From assembly GCA_026388415.1 (NCBI GenBank), contig JAPLJV010000023.1, positions 1 through 64,000 of the forward strand: a stretch of DNA of 64,000 nt, read 5' to 3'. The DNA is from Deltaproteobacteria bacterium (GTDB lineage: Bacteria; Desulfobacterota; Syntrophia; Syntrophales; JACQWR01). Below the pieces are notes generated by a model, which saw nothing but the letters and a program-made list of their open reading frames with translations, ran no database searches and had not been told where the DNA came from. The position numbers and the translations under genes are program-made. Below are positions 33,409 to 41,431 of this stretch, in pieces (within the stretch, counting starts at the first letter, position 1; each line of letters opens with the position of its first letter).

Positions 33409-34476
33409 ATGATGAAATTGATTGATCTAGGTTTTGATCCCTGGTTTGAAGCACATGCCGATGACATGCGCCAAGAGGATCAAGGCATTGCCCGTGTGTC
33501 AGCAGTTGACCGCAACTCGTACATTATCAGGGATGAACTCAGAGATATTTCCGCTGAACTTGCGGGGAAGTTCTATTTCCGTGTTGAATCCTCGGATAAA
33601 CTGCCCTGTGTCGGTGATTGGGTCACCGTGCAGTATCACAATGATGGCGCCTCGGCAATCATCCATGGAGTCTTTCCCCGCAGGACGTTTTTACGCCGCA
33701 AACGTGCTGGCGTAGAAGTGGACTACCAGATGATTGCCGCCAACATTGACATCGCTTTCATTGTCCAGTCATGTCACTTTGACTTTAATCTACCGAGAAT
33801 GAATCGGTATTTAGTAATGGCGGCTGACGGTCATGTTGAACCGATTGTCATTCTTGCCAAGACGGACTTGATCTCCCCCGATGAGCTGCAACAGAAGCTT
33901 GCTGCTATTAGACAGGCCGGCATCACGACCAGGGTTATTGCCCTGAGCAACATAACTGGCTCCGGATTTGACGAATTCCAGCAGGTATTAATGCCGGGGC
34001 GAACCTATTGTCTGCTTGGGTCATCCGGAGTCGGCAAGTCTACACTGATCAACCATTTGATTGGACGGGATGCTCTTGATACAAAAGCTGTCAGTGGAAC
34101 AGGAGAAGGTACCCACACAACATCGCGTCGGCAACTCATTGTTCTTGATAAAGGCATGATGTTTATTGATACACCCGGGATGAGAGAACTGGGCCTTCTG
34201 GGCGCCAGTGACGGAGTAAACCAAGGATTTGAAGATATTATTGAGCTTTCCCTGGCCTGTCGCTATGCCGATTGCAGCCATACTCGGGAATCAGACTGTG
34301 CAGTTCTTACTGCAATTGCAAACGGCGAGTTGAGTGAAGAGCGCTATTCTGGCTATTTAAAACTCAGGAAAGAGTCAGAGCACTACGAGATGTCGTACTT
34401 GGACAAACGTAAAAAGGACAGGGCATTCGGACGCTTCGTTAAGACAGCAAAGAAGAATTTGAAAGCGGCGTTATAG
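33409..34476 (+). CDS. rsgA: Ribosome small subunit-dependent GTPase A
   Basis: 355 residues, slightly longer than usual. An OB-fold N-terminal part (about 30-115) is followed by a circularly permuted GTPase: the G4 segment ILAKTDLI comes before the P-loop GSSGVGKSTLIN and the G3 segment DTPGMRELG. A zinc knuckle CRYADCSHTRESDC closes the domain. It helps mature the 30S subunit. Its place inside an accessory island is unusual for a housekeeping protein; it may be a second copy brought in with the island. Confidence 0.93.
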   Translation: MMKLIDLGFDPWFEAHADDMRQEDQGIARVSAVDRNSYIIRDELRDISAELAGKFYFRVESSDKLPCVGDWVTVQYHNDGASAIIHGVFPRRTFLRRKRAGVEVDYQMIAANIDIAFIVQSCHFDFNLPRMNRYLVMAADGHVEPIVILAKTDLISPDELQQKLAAIRQAGITTRVIALSNITGSGFDEFQQVLMPGRTYCLLGSSGVGKSTLINHLIGRDALDTKAVSGTGEGTHTTSRRQLIVLDKGMMFIDTPGMRELGLLGASDGVNQGFEDIIELSLACRYADCSHTRESDCAVLTAIANGELSEERYSGYLKLRKESEHYEMSYLDKRKKDRAFGRFVKTAKKNLKAAL

Positions 34477-34483
34477 TGCAGCA

Positions 34484-35074
34484 ATGATCCACAGCTTCGA
34501 TCCCATAGCGGCGCCTGATGCCAGGGTGCTGGTCCTCGGCACTATACCGGGACGGCGGTCCCTGGAAGCCGGCGAGTACTACGCTCATCCGCAAAACGCC
34601 TTCTGGTTCATCATGGAGAGTCTGTTTGCGGCGCGGACCGGAATGGACTATGCGGCAAGGACCGCGCTGCTCCTCGGTGCGCAGGTGGCCCTTTGGGATG
34701 TCCTCCAGGCGGCGGACCGCATCGGCAGTCTCGACTCCGCCATCTCTCCCGGGTCGGAGACGCCGAATGACTTGGCCGGCTTCTTCGTCAGGCATCCCTC
34801 GATCCACACTATTTTATTCAACGGCGCGAAGGCTCAATCCCTGTTTGCCAGGCACGTGCCGGGCACGCTGTCACCGGCGGCTGCTTTGCGACTCATCCGT
34901 CTGCCGTCCACGAGCCCGGCCAACGCCCGGCTCTCGCGGGAGGGCAAGCTCGCGGCCTGGCGCGCCATTCCGGAAGCGCTGGCGGCAGGAATTCCGGGGA
35001 CACATTACTACTTATCATTGAGATCCCCTTCCAATGTCCAGAAGCGCCTCAGGGTGACGGGAGGCCACGCGTAA
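34484..35074 (+). CDS. DNA glycosylase of UDG family 6 (hypoxanthine type)
   Basis: 196 residues. Family motifs are VLGTIPGRRSLEAGEYYAHP followed by QNAFW, where Asn38 is the likely catalytic residue, and LPSTSPANARLS near the C-terminus. This family removes hypoxanthine, the deaminated form of adenine, from DNA. It starts eight bases after rsgA, so the two are probably cotranscribed. The last 60 bases overlap the 3' end of the convergent antitoxin gene. Confidence 0.85.
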   Translation: MIHSFDPIAAPDARVLVLGTIPGRRSLEAGEYYAHPQNAFWFIMESLFAARTGMDYAARTALLLGAQVALWDVLQAADRIGSLDSAISPGSETPNDLAGFFVRHPSIHTILFNGAKAQSLFARHVPGTLSPAAALRLIRLPSTSPANARLSREGKLAAWRAIPEALAAGIPGTHYYLSLRSPSNVQKRLRVTGGHA

Positions 35075-35311
35075 AAGCACACGTGCCGGGCCTTCTGGTT
35101 TACGGCGGCCTTGTTCCCAGTTCCTCAATGTTCCTACGCTTATTCCTACAAGGTCAGCAAACTTATCTTGAGAAAGGCCGAACTGCTCACGTAGAGCGCG
35201 AACCTCTGTTTCCGGGAATTCAAACGACCGAGAGGGCTGCATAGTGCCCTTCATGATCGCCGCGCCTTGTTTTACGCTTTCCAGTAGTTCCTGAAAAAGT
35301 TCATCTTTCAT
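35015..35311 (-). CDS. NadS/HigA-type antitoxin (orphan)
   Basis: 98 residues. A helix-turn-helix of the Xre type is clear: TEVRALREQFGLSQDKFADL and GISVGTLRNWEQGRRKPEGP. The N-terminal part binds the toxin in related pairs. It overlaps the start of the truncated toxin reading frame by 11 bases, as the complete pair would. Because the toxin has lost its middle, this antitoxin now probably acts only as a DNA-binding repressor of its own promoter. Confidence 0.85.
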   Translation of the reverse strand: MKDELFQELLESVKQGAAIMKGTMQPSRSFEFPETEVRALREQFGLSQDKFADLVGISVGTLRNWEQGRRKPEGPARVLLRVASRHPEALLDIGRGSQ

Positions 35312-35402
35312 GGTATTCCTCCTCCTGAAACAGGCGATATTCCTCGTCGGAGAGAGTGGATAAAAGCTGCCTGGTAAATATTGGAGTTTCGATGATGACC
35401 AT
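35301..35402 (-). pseudogene. RelE/HigB-type toxin with internal deletion
   Basis: 33 codons: MVIIETPIFTRQLLSTLSDE and then EYRLFQEEEYHER. The first 26 residues are the normal start of the toxin that pairs with NadS antitoxins; the last seven look like a normal end. About 75 codons between them appear to be missing, judging from the usual length near 105-110. The frame is kept and it still overlaps the antitoxin, so the loss was a clean in-frame deletion. The product should be inactive. Confidence 0.7.
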
Positions 35403-35408
35403 GGGACA

Positions 35409-35437
35409 ACTATACGTCATTGACGCAGTTAGCGCAA
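35409..35437 (-). promoter_or_regulatory. Promoter and operator of the toxin-antitoxin remnant
   Basis: On the minus strand TTGCGC (35432-35437) and TATAGT (35409-35414) are 17 bases apart. The toxin ATG starts seven bases after the -10, so the message is probably leaderless, like that of abiE. A near-perfect inverted repeat, tacgtcattgacgca (35413-35427), lies over the spacer and is the likely antitoxin operator. Confidence 0.6.
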
Positions 35438-35445
35438 GGGAGAAT

Positions 35446-35481
35446 TTTAAAAAATAACGGGGAGCGAGATGAAGCTCCCCG
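35446..35481 (-). terminator. Rho-independent terminator (minus strand)
   Basis: ggggagc pairs with gctcccc at 35459-35480, followed on the minus strand by gttatttttt. It ends the gene remnant at 35494-35565 and would also block transcription arriving from the downstream side. Confidence 0.65.
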
Positions 35482-35493
35482 AGGTGAGCGGAA

Positions 35494-35565
35494 TCAGAAG
35501 ACCTGCTTGATGTCTCTCGCTATCTCGATCCGCCGGTTGGCGTCGCCTGCCCCGATAGCCAGGCC
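35494..35565 (-). pseudogene. 3' tail of an unidentified gene, possibly OmpA-like
   Basis: The minus strand reads GLAIGAGDANRRIEIARDIK then QVF and a stop at 35494. NRRIEI resembles the end of OmpA-family peptidoglycan-binding domains. The reading frame is lost at the junction with the aat fragment near 35565-35570, so only this tail of the gene is left, with its own terminator behind it. Confidence 0.35.
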
Positions 35566-35568
35566 GGG

Positions 35569-35808
35569 GGGGCCGTATATTTCGGCGAATCAATGTTCAC
35601 GAAGATCAGTAACGCCTCCAAGGCTGCGTTGATCACGCTGACCCGTGCTTTACAGGCACGGGGTTTCCGGCTCATTGACTGCCAGGTTGATTCCCCCCAT
35701 CTGCAAAGCCTGGGCGCCGAACTGCTGCCGAGAAAAATCTTTTTAAACCTCCTGACCACGGCCCGGCAACCGCCAGCGAACCCGGGCCGCTGGATAAACT
35801 GGTCATAA
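35569..35808 (+). pseudogene. aat: Duplicate 3' fragment of aat
   Basis: About 80 codons, from GAVYFGESMFTKISNASKAA to GRWINWS and a stop, match the end of the intact aat at 19093-19776. By my count there are about 13 differences in 232 bases, roughly 94% identity. Half the changes are silent, and the six amino-acid changes cluster near the C-terminus, so the fragment comes from a divergent aat gene rather than a recent exact copy. It has no start and is fused to an unrelated minus-strand gene remnant. It lies in direct orientation to the intact gene, 16 kb away. Confidence 0.9.
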
Positions 35809-35829
35809 ATTAACCCCCTGCTAAATCAT

Positions 35830-38463
35830 TCAAAGTTCATCCAAACCGTCGTCGTTTTTTGCAGGGGCTCCGGTCTTTTGGGGGACGATTTTTCTGTAGA
35901 CTTCTTGCGGTGATCTTGTTTCAGCGGTAACGGTTAAAAGTCTGGCGATAGAAATATCGAAAAGTTTTTCATTCTCTTCAAGATAGGGCAGGATCAATTT
36001 CCAGTCTGCATCGGTCATGGCTACAAACTCCCCGCCGTTGAGCTGTTCAGCGACCAGTTTTCTGTGGGGATCTCGCACGTAAATCGCACCGCCGGAAGCC
36101 AGGGAAAAAATATTGGATCCTGGGTAGGGTGATTCATATTCGCGGATCGCCCCGTCGTTATCATCGAATCCGATACCGTTTAGAACAACAAAGCCGCCGC
36201 CGTTGAGCGGATCACCGGCCATGAACGATTCCGCAAGATAGTCCAGAGCTGTTCCGTTGATGACCACCCGCGGCTTGCCGACGGCGTTAATCAAGGGCCG
36301 TCCCGCTGCGTTGCCCATGATGTAGGCAGCGCCTCCTTTGGCGCCGTACATGAAGGTCTGGCCGACATCGCCGAATACTACCAGCTTCCCATCTTTCATG
36401 ATCTGGCAAAGCTGATCCTGGGCATTACCATGAACATATATCTCCATACCGTCAATACCCGATGCCAGGTAATCGCCCGAAGCGCCATAGACGTCAATCC
36501 GCACATCGTTTGTTGCGGGGCCAAACCCGCAGCCGGTAAAACGCTGGCCGCGGTATTTGTAAACAATGAACCTCTTCCAGCCGAGTTTGTGGGCGGCCAC
36601 GATCATCACCGCATCGCAGTTGTCGCCTTCCGGATCAAAACGTTCCGCATCAATGATGAGGGTCCTTTCGTTCTTTTGGGGCGCACGCAGTTGAGCACGG
36701 GTGGCAAAGTTGATCCGGCTGAAACCGGCATCAGACTTTGCCGTGATCAGGGGGGTAGCGGAAAAAATCTCATCCAGGTTGATCTTCAGGACATGCTGAA
36801 CGGAGCTTCTTTTTATTCTGCCGGTGTTGTACCGCCGGTCGTTTAACATTGTCAGGGCATCGGTAGCCGTTTGCTGGAAGTCATCCTTTTCCACGGCATA
36901 CCCCTTGATGGTTTCAATCGCGAACCTGAGCCTGTCGGTATCAAATCCCGCGATATTGTCCCGGATATAGGCAAATATTTTTTGCGCGGTCGCCGCGGTA
37001 TCATTTTCTGCAAACAATCCGGCCAGTTTTTTTTCTATCGTCTTACATTCATCCGTCACGGTGATCTGTTTTGAGATGTCGCAGACGAGCTTATCTTTGG
37101 GAGTTTCAATTACTTTCCCGAATTTGTCGGTGCAGATGAGTTTCTTGTTTCCCGAACCGTCGCCGGCATCCCTGAGGCTGAAGATGAAAGCGCCGCCATC
37201 CGTATAGCTGCCGCCGCGGGCATTCCAGTATTTATCGGCAATGGGTCCGAACCGCGGATCTTCCCTTTCCAGAGATATGAGCGTGGCATCAATGGCCTGC
37301 TTTTCCGAGCAGATCAGGCCGATCTGCACCTCGCCCTCCTGCAGGGCAAACACCTGGGGGCGGAGCATGGCCGTATCCGTAATGCCGATCAGTTGGAACT
37401 GATCATTCTTCCAGTCATTTCGGGCGATAATGAAGAACCACGGTCCGTCGGGCGACGCATTGACGTGATGGGTCTGAATGGCCTTATACAGCTTCTGTTT
37501 TTCCGCAGGAAGCATGTCAAAATCCATTTCCGAGGTCGGCGCCATCGCCTCAATCAGGTACTCCAGGGGATATTTGTAAACACGGCTCCACAGATCGAGA
37601 AGGCATGCCGCCTCCTCCGTATCGGTCAGAAACAGGGGGTAGTAGTTCCGCTGTTTGAGATATTCGTAAACGGCTTGATAGTTTGCGAAATCACCGTTGT
37701 GTACCAGCGCCTCATGGAGCGCGCTGAACGGGTGGCAACCACCGGGATGCCAGACGCGACCGCGGGTCGGATATCGCTGGTGGGCAAGCCAGGCATGCGC
37801 CTTGAAGTCGTCCAGCTTGTAGTAACGGACCACATTCTCCGCATAACCGACAATTTTCAGAATCATCATGTTCCGGCCATGGGACATGACAAAGGCCTTT
37901 TTTTCACCGAGGGAAGCATAATACTTGGAGTTGATGCGGAAGCTGTTCTGATAGACAAACTCGTCCTCGGCATCCCGCCGGTCCAGGGAGGAGAAATTGT
38001 TAGCGAGAATGTATTTGTCCAGGACGTCGTTCTTGACGCGAACGAAATAACGCATGATGTCCGGGGGCCTGACGTCAAGACCGATACTGCGGTAGTCATC
38101 AATCGTGTCCAGCTTCTCGGACTTGTCAATTTGAAAGTAAGGTTTGATGAAAGTGTCTTCAATCTCATCGGCAACACCGGCATCCAGGAGGGCGATGTGG
38201 AACATGTAATCCTCGTCCAGGACCTGCCGGGAGACGCCCAGGGCTTCGGGAACAAATCCGACGGCGCCAATGCCGCCGCCTTTCCCGTTGCCTCTGTTGT
38301 GCATCTGTACGGACGGCTCAAAGATATTCTTCCCGGTGACGGGAATGGAACTGATAAATCCGGTGACGCCGCAGCCCCCTTCCTCTTCGGTATTCGGGGC
38401 GAGGATCGGCACTTGGCTGCACAGCTCAGTGCGTGAAAGTAATATTTTTTCAGCGTTATCCAT
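35830..38463 (-). CDS. Glutamine amidotransferase / GXGXG glutamate-synthase-like protein
   Basis: 877 residues from the ATG at 38463, which has ggag ten bases upstream; a TTG at 38484 would overlap the previous gene. Domain 1 is a class II glutamine amidotransferase: nucleophile Cys31 in GGCGVTGFISS, preceded by a 30-residue leader that must be removed, as in glutamate synthases. VWHPGGCHPFSALHEALVHN belongs to the same domain. Domain 3, in the last 300 residues, is the GXGXG beta-helix (VFGDVGQTFMYGAKGGAAYI). The FMN domain found between these in GltB is encoded separately upstream. It should release ammonia from glutamine for the partner proteins. Confidence 0.88.
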   Translation of the reverse strand: MDNAEKILLSRTELCSQVPILAPNTEEEGGCGVTGFISSIPVTGKNIFEPSVQMHNRGNGKGGGIGAVGFVPEALGVSRQVLDEDYMFHIALLDAGVADEIEDTFIKPYFQIDKSEKLDTIDDYRSIGLDVRPPDIMRYFVRVKNDVLDKYILANNFSSLDRRDAEDEFVYQNSFRINSKYYASLGEKKAFVMSHGRNMMILKIVGYAENVVRYYKLDDFKAHAWLAHQRYPTRGRVWHPGGCHPFSALHEALVHNGDFANYQAVYEYLKQRNYYPLFLTDTEEAACLLDLWSRVYKYPLEYLIEAMAPTSEMDFDMLPAEKQKLYKAIQTHHVNASPDGPWFFIIARNDWKNDQFQLIGITDTAMLRPQVFALQEGEVQIGLICSEKQAIDATLISLEREDPRFGPIADKYWNARGGSYTDGGAFIFSLRDAGDGSGNKKLICTDKFGKVIETPKDKLVCDISKQITVTDECKTIEKKLAGLFAENDTAATAQKIFAYIRDNIAGFDTDRLRFAIETIKGYAVEKDDFQQTATDALTMLNDRRYNTGRIKRSSVQHVLKINLDEIFSATPLITAKSDAGFSRINFATRAQLRAPQKNERTLIIDAERFDPEGDNCDAVMIVAAHKLGWKRFIVYKYRGQRFTGCGFGPATNDVRIDVYGASGDYLASGIDGMEIYVHGNAQDQLCQIMKDGKLVVFGDVGQTFMYGAKGGAAYIMGNAAGRPLINAVGKPRVVINGTALDYLAESFMAGDPLNGGGFVVLNGIGFDDNDGAIREYESPYPGSNIFSLASGGAIYVRDPHRKLVAEQLNGGEFVAMTDADWKLILPYLEENEKLFDISIARLLTVTAETRSPQEVYRKIVPQKTGAPAKNDDGLDEL

Positions 38464-38480
38464 TATTAGCAAGCTCCGCT

Positions 38481-39962
38481 TCAATTGCTGTAATCTATAT
38501 GCTCAAGCAGATCCGTCCGTCCGACAAGCTCTTTGACACTTTTCATGCCGAACTTCTGGAGGATCTCGACCAGCTGGACATTCCATGCATGGTACATATT
38601 GGTCAGACGCTGTGTCGCCCATTCCTCGCCGAACAGGTCTGCCAGTTCGGAGTCCGTCGAGGCGATACCCCGGGCGCAGCCTCGTCCCGATTCACAATTG
38701 CCGCAGCGGACACATTCCAGGGAGACCAACTCCGCCGTACCGATGACAGCCCCGTCGGCGCCAAGGCAGATCGCTTTGGCCAGGTCATGGGCGGTCCGGA
38801 TGCCGCCGGAGGCGATGAGCGTCACGGCATCCCGGACGCCCTCATCCTTCAGGAAACCATGAACCTTGACGATGGCGTACTCGATGGGCATGGCAATGTT
38901 CTTCTTGGCAATATCCGGGGCGGCGCCGGTGCCGCCGTAACCGCCGTCAATGTGGATAATATGCGCGCCGGCATAGTATGAACCGACGGCAACCATGTCC
39001 ACGTCATTGGGTGTGGAAACCTTAACGGAAACCAGGGCCTGCGGATTCATCTCCTTTATCCAGTCAATGTGCTTCTTATGATCTTCGATGGAATAGACAG
39101 AGTGAAACGGGAAGGGCGAAAACAGGGATGTGCCTTCGACGGCCTCGCGCATTCGGGCAACACTTTCCGTATTTTTCTCTCCGAGAAGGTGTCCGCCGAG
39201 GCCTGGTTTTGCGCCCTGGGCGTATTTAAACTCGATGATTTTTACCCGCTGGACGCTTTCCTCGCTCACACCGAACAGACCGGTGGCGATCTGGGTGATC
39301 ACGTGGTCATCATAAGGTTTGAGCATCTCCGGGTAGCCGCCTTCACCGGTGCAGGTAAAGGTATTCCATATCGCCGCATTCCGCGCCTTGGAAACCATGG
39401 TGGTGAGGCTGACGGATCCGAAGGACATGCCGCCGCCATAGACCGGGGTTGAGATGAATACAGCGGCCCGTCCGTCATTTCTCCGGTTCAGTTCAATGGC
39501 CGTGGAGATTTCAGACTTGTCAACCTGCGGCGGATGGGTGGGAAATTTGAACCGTAGCTTGTCAAAGCCGCCGCCGGAATTGCCCACATTATATTCGAGG
39601 TCCGTTCGCTTTGGCGGATAACCCGTCTCGGCCATGATCCATGTCCCGGTGATAATGTCCGCTGTCCAGCGAAAATCTCCCAGCGTGTCATACATGGGAT
39701 TGAGAGACAGACTCAACGCCTGGCGCGGGCATTTGGCAAGGCAGCAGAAATCCTCACTCTGACACTCAAAGCCGATGCATTTGTAGTCTATGGGCGGGTT
39801 TACCTTGTTGTGCCCCTCAACCCTTTCATGGACGCCGTATGGGCATGTCTTGGCACACGTACCGCAGTTGATGCAGGCATCCGACCGGGTGATCTTGTAC
39901 TTCGGCACCTGGTGCTTGAATCGCGAAGGCATCTTTCTGATTATTACCGTTGATGGTTTCAT
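38481..39962 (-). CDS. Glutamate synthase FMN domain with ferredoxin N-terminus
   Basis: 493 residues. A ferredoxin-type segment at about 25-80 has CINCGTCAKTCPYG and further cysteines. The rest is the glutamate synthase FMN barrel: GGGMSFGSVSLTT, CTGEGGYPEM, KYAQGAKPGLGGHLLGEKN, IIHIDGGYGGTGAAP and SGGIRTAHDLAKAICLGADG, plus the 3Fe-4S cysteines in CVRCGNCESGRGCARGIAS. All the catalytic motifs are present, so it can take ammonia and 2-oxoglutarate to glutamate. It overlaps its upstream paralog by four bases. With the amidotransferase downstream it makes a split glutamate synthase of the kind seen in archaea and some anaerobes. Confidence 0.9.
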   Translation of the reverse strand: MKPSTVIIRKMPSRFKHQVPKYKITRSDACINCGTCAKTCPYGVHERVEGHNKVNPPIDYKCIGFECQSEDFCCLAKCPRQALSLSLNPMYDTLGDFRWTADIITGTWIMAETGYPPKRTDLEYNVGNSGGGFDKLRFKFPTHPPQVDKSEISTAIELNRRNDGRAAVFISTPVYGGGMSFGSVSLTTMVSKARNAAIWNTFTCTGEGGYPEMLKPYDDHVITQIATGLFGVSEESVQRVKIIEFKYAQGAKPGLGGHLLGEKNTESVARMREAVEGTSLFSPFPFHSVYSIEDHKKHIDWIKEMNPQALVSVKVSTPNDVDMVAVGSYYAGAHIIHIDGGYGGTGAAPDIAKKNIAMPIEYAIVKVHGFLKDEGVRDAVTLIASGGIRTAHDLAKAICLGADGAVIGTAELVSLECVRCGNCESGRGCARGIASTDSELADLFGEEWATQRLTNMYHAWNVQLVEILQKFGMKSVKELVGRTDLLEHIDYSN

Positions 39963-41368
39963 ACGCTCGCTGCTTCTCTTTTTTTAAATAGTTTTCCAAA
40001 GGTGTCTTTGTCAATTTCATCAAAGAAGATTGCCCGGCCCGTTTCACCCCGCAGACGACGGGCTTCACGGATACCCATGGCGCCCATCACCTCAAGGAGC
40101 TGCGAATGCCACGCGCCCATGAGGTTTATGATTCTCTGGGTGACGATTTCCACCGGGATTTTTTCCAATCCTGCCGGGAGAACCAGCAGCTTTTCCGGCT
40201 CTTCGTATAACCGGGCGCCGATGGCAATGAGCAGTGGCAAGTCTATGGCCGTTAAGTCGGCACCACAGAGCATGGCCTTGGGGACATGTTCCGCCATGGC
40301 GATACCGCCGGAGAAGATAAGGGTGACCTCGTCGCGAATCCGTTCATCAATAAGCCGCAGGTGGACGGCCCGGATTATGTCAGTTATCAGTCTCGGACTT
40401 GGGGAGGGAGGGCCGTTGACTTCCAGGCCGCGGTAGTCGGCAACGACGTGGATAATCTCCGCGCCGCTGTGCGCAAGCTTGGCAACTATGGTCTCCACGT
40501 CTTTCACTGCCGGAATTCTAATGATTGTCAGGGCGCTGCTGATGCTCTTAATTTTGTCTTTCACGACCGGGAAATTGTTCAGAAGTTCACCGTCATACTC
40601 GACGGCCACAAACCGCGCTTTTTTGAGTAAGGCCTGGTGTTGGGCGATTTCTTTATGATTTATGCAGGGGATGATGTTGGGGGTGTATTTTTCAACATCC
40701 GGTGTTATACTGGCAGTCGGCATGATGATGCACGTGTTGATCGCCGCCGCCGCCTTGATTAGGGCAAGCTTGACATTCCCGCTCAGGCTATCCGCCGGGA
40801 TATCAAAGAGAATGGGAATGGGAAGATCAACCGTGTCGTGAATCGGCGATAATAACTGCCCGTTGGCATCAAAGGCCAGATGATTGAGTTTTCTGCCCAG
40901 TTCAACAGAGGTACTGATATACTCCCGTCCGTGGATTCCGTCCCGGGTCGGGCGGACGATTTCAGACATGTCCGTCCACATGCTATCGAACCCCGTTCCG
41001 GTAAACGGTCCCCTGTATCCGGCGCCGGTAACCGGCACCTTTCCGTCCTCTGCCTGCTTCCAGAGGGTGATGAACATATCAGGCTTCCAGTAAGAACCGC
41101 CGATATCCATAAAGTTGCGTTCCAGCGATTTCTCCAGGGCTCCCCGGGGGCACTCCTGGATGCACCGGAAGCAGTTTCTGCATAACACCGTGTTCGGGTC
41201 CGCCATCTTGCGCGGATCGCCTTTCTGCCGTTCATGTGCTTCATAAATGCATACTTTGGCGCACTTACCGCAGTTAATGCAGTTTTCACCCCGCACAATC
41301 TTGAACTTGAATATGTACTCCAGATCAAGGGGCGTCGTTTTCGCGTGAATGTGATATTTCTTCGGCAT
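39959..41368 (-). CDS. Diverged glutamate-synthase-like FMN-domain paralog
   Basis: 469 residues with the same layout as the next gene: a ferredoxin-type N-terminus (CINCGKCAKVCIYEAHERQK, then CRNCFRCIQECPRGALE) and a barrel of the glutamate synthase type (SGGIAMAEHVPKAMLCGADL). The motifs that bind FMN and substrate are missing: there is no TGEGG, no KPGxGG and no 3Fe-4S cysteine trio. It ends with a GAWHSQLLEVMGAMG segment like its paralog. It is probably a structural or electron-carrying subunit, or has a different substrate. The four-base overlap with the true FMN gene shows they are made together. Confidence 0.8.
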   Translation of the reverse strand: MPKKYHIHAKTTPLDLEYIFKFKIVRGENCINCGKCAKVCIYEAHERQKGDPRKMADPNTVLCRNCFRCIQECPRGALEKSLERNFMDIGGSYWKPDMFITLWKQAEDGKVPVTGAGYRGPFTGTGFDSMWTDMSEIVRPTRDGIHGREYISTSVELGRKLNHLAFDANGQLLSPIHDTVDLPIPILFDIPADSLSGNVKLALIKAAAAINTCIIMPTASITPDVEKYTPNIIPCINHKEIAQHQALLKKARFVAVEYDGELLNNFPVVKDKIKSISSALTIIRIPAVKDVETIVAKLAHSGAEIIHVVADYRGLEVNGPPSPSPRLITDIIRAVHLRLIDERIRDEVTLIFSGGIAMAEHVPKAMLCGADLTAIDLPLLIAIGARLYEEPEKLLVLPAGLEKIPVEIVTQRIINLMGAWHSQLLEVMGAMGIREARRLRGETGRAIFFDEIDKDTFGKLFKKREAASV

Positions 41369-41393
41369 AGTCGCTATTCATCTTTATTAGTAG

Positions 41394-41412
41394 GCCGCGT
41401 GCCCCCACGCGG
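41394..41412. repeat. Hairpin between operon genes
   Basis: ccgcgtg pairs with cacgcgg around a C-rich loop in the 63-base gap between the FAD oxidase gene and the diverged paralog. It may adjust expression within the operon. Confidence 0.5.
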
Positions 41413-41431
41413 CGTAGCCAAGGGTGCTGTT

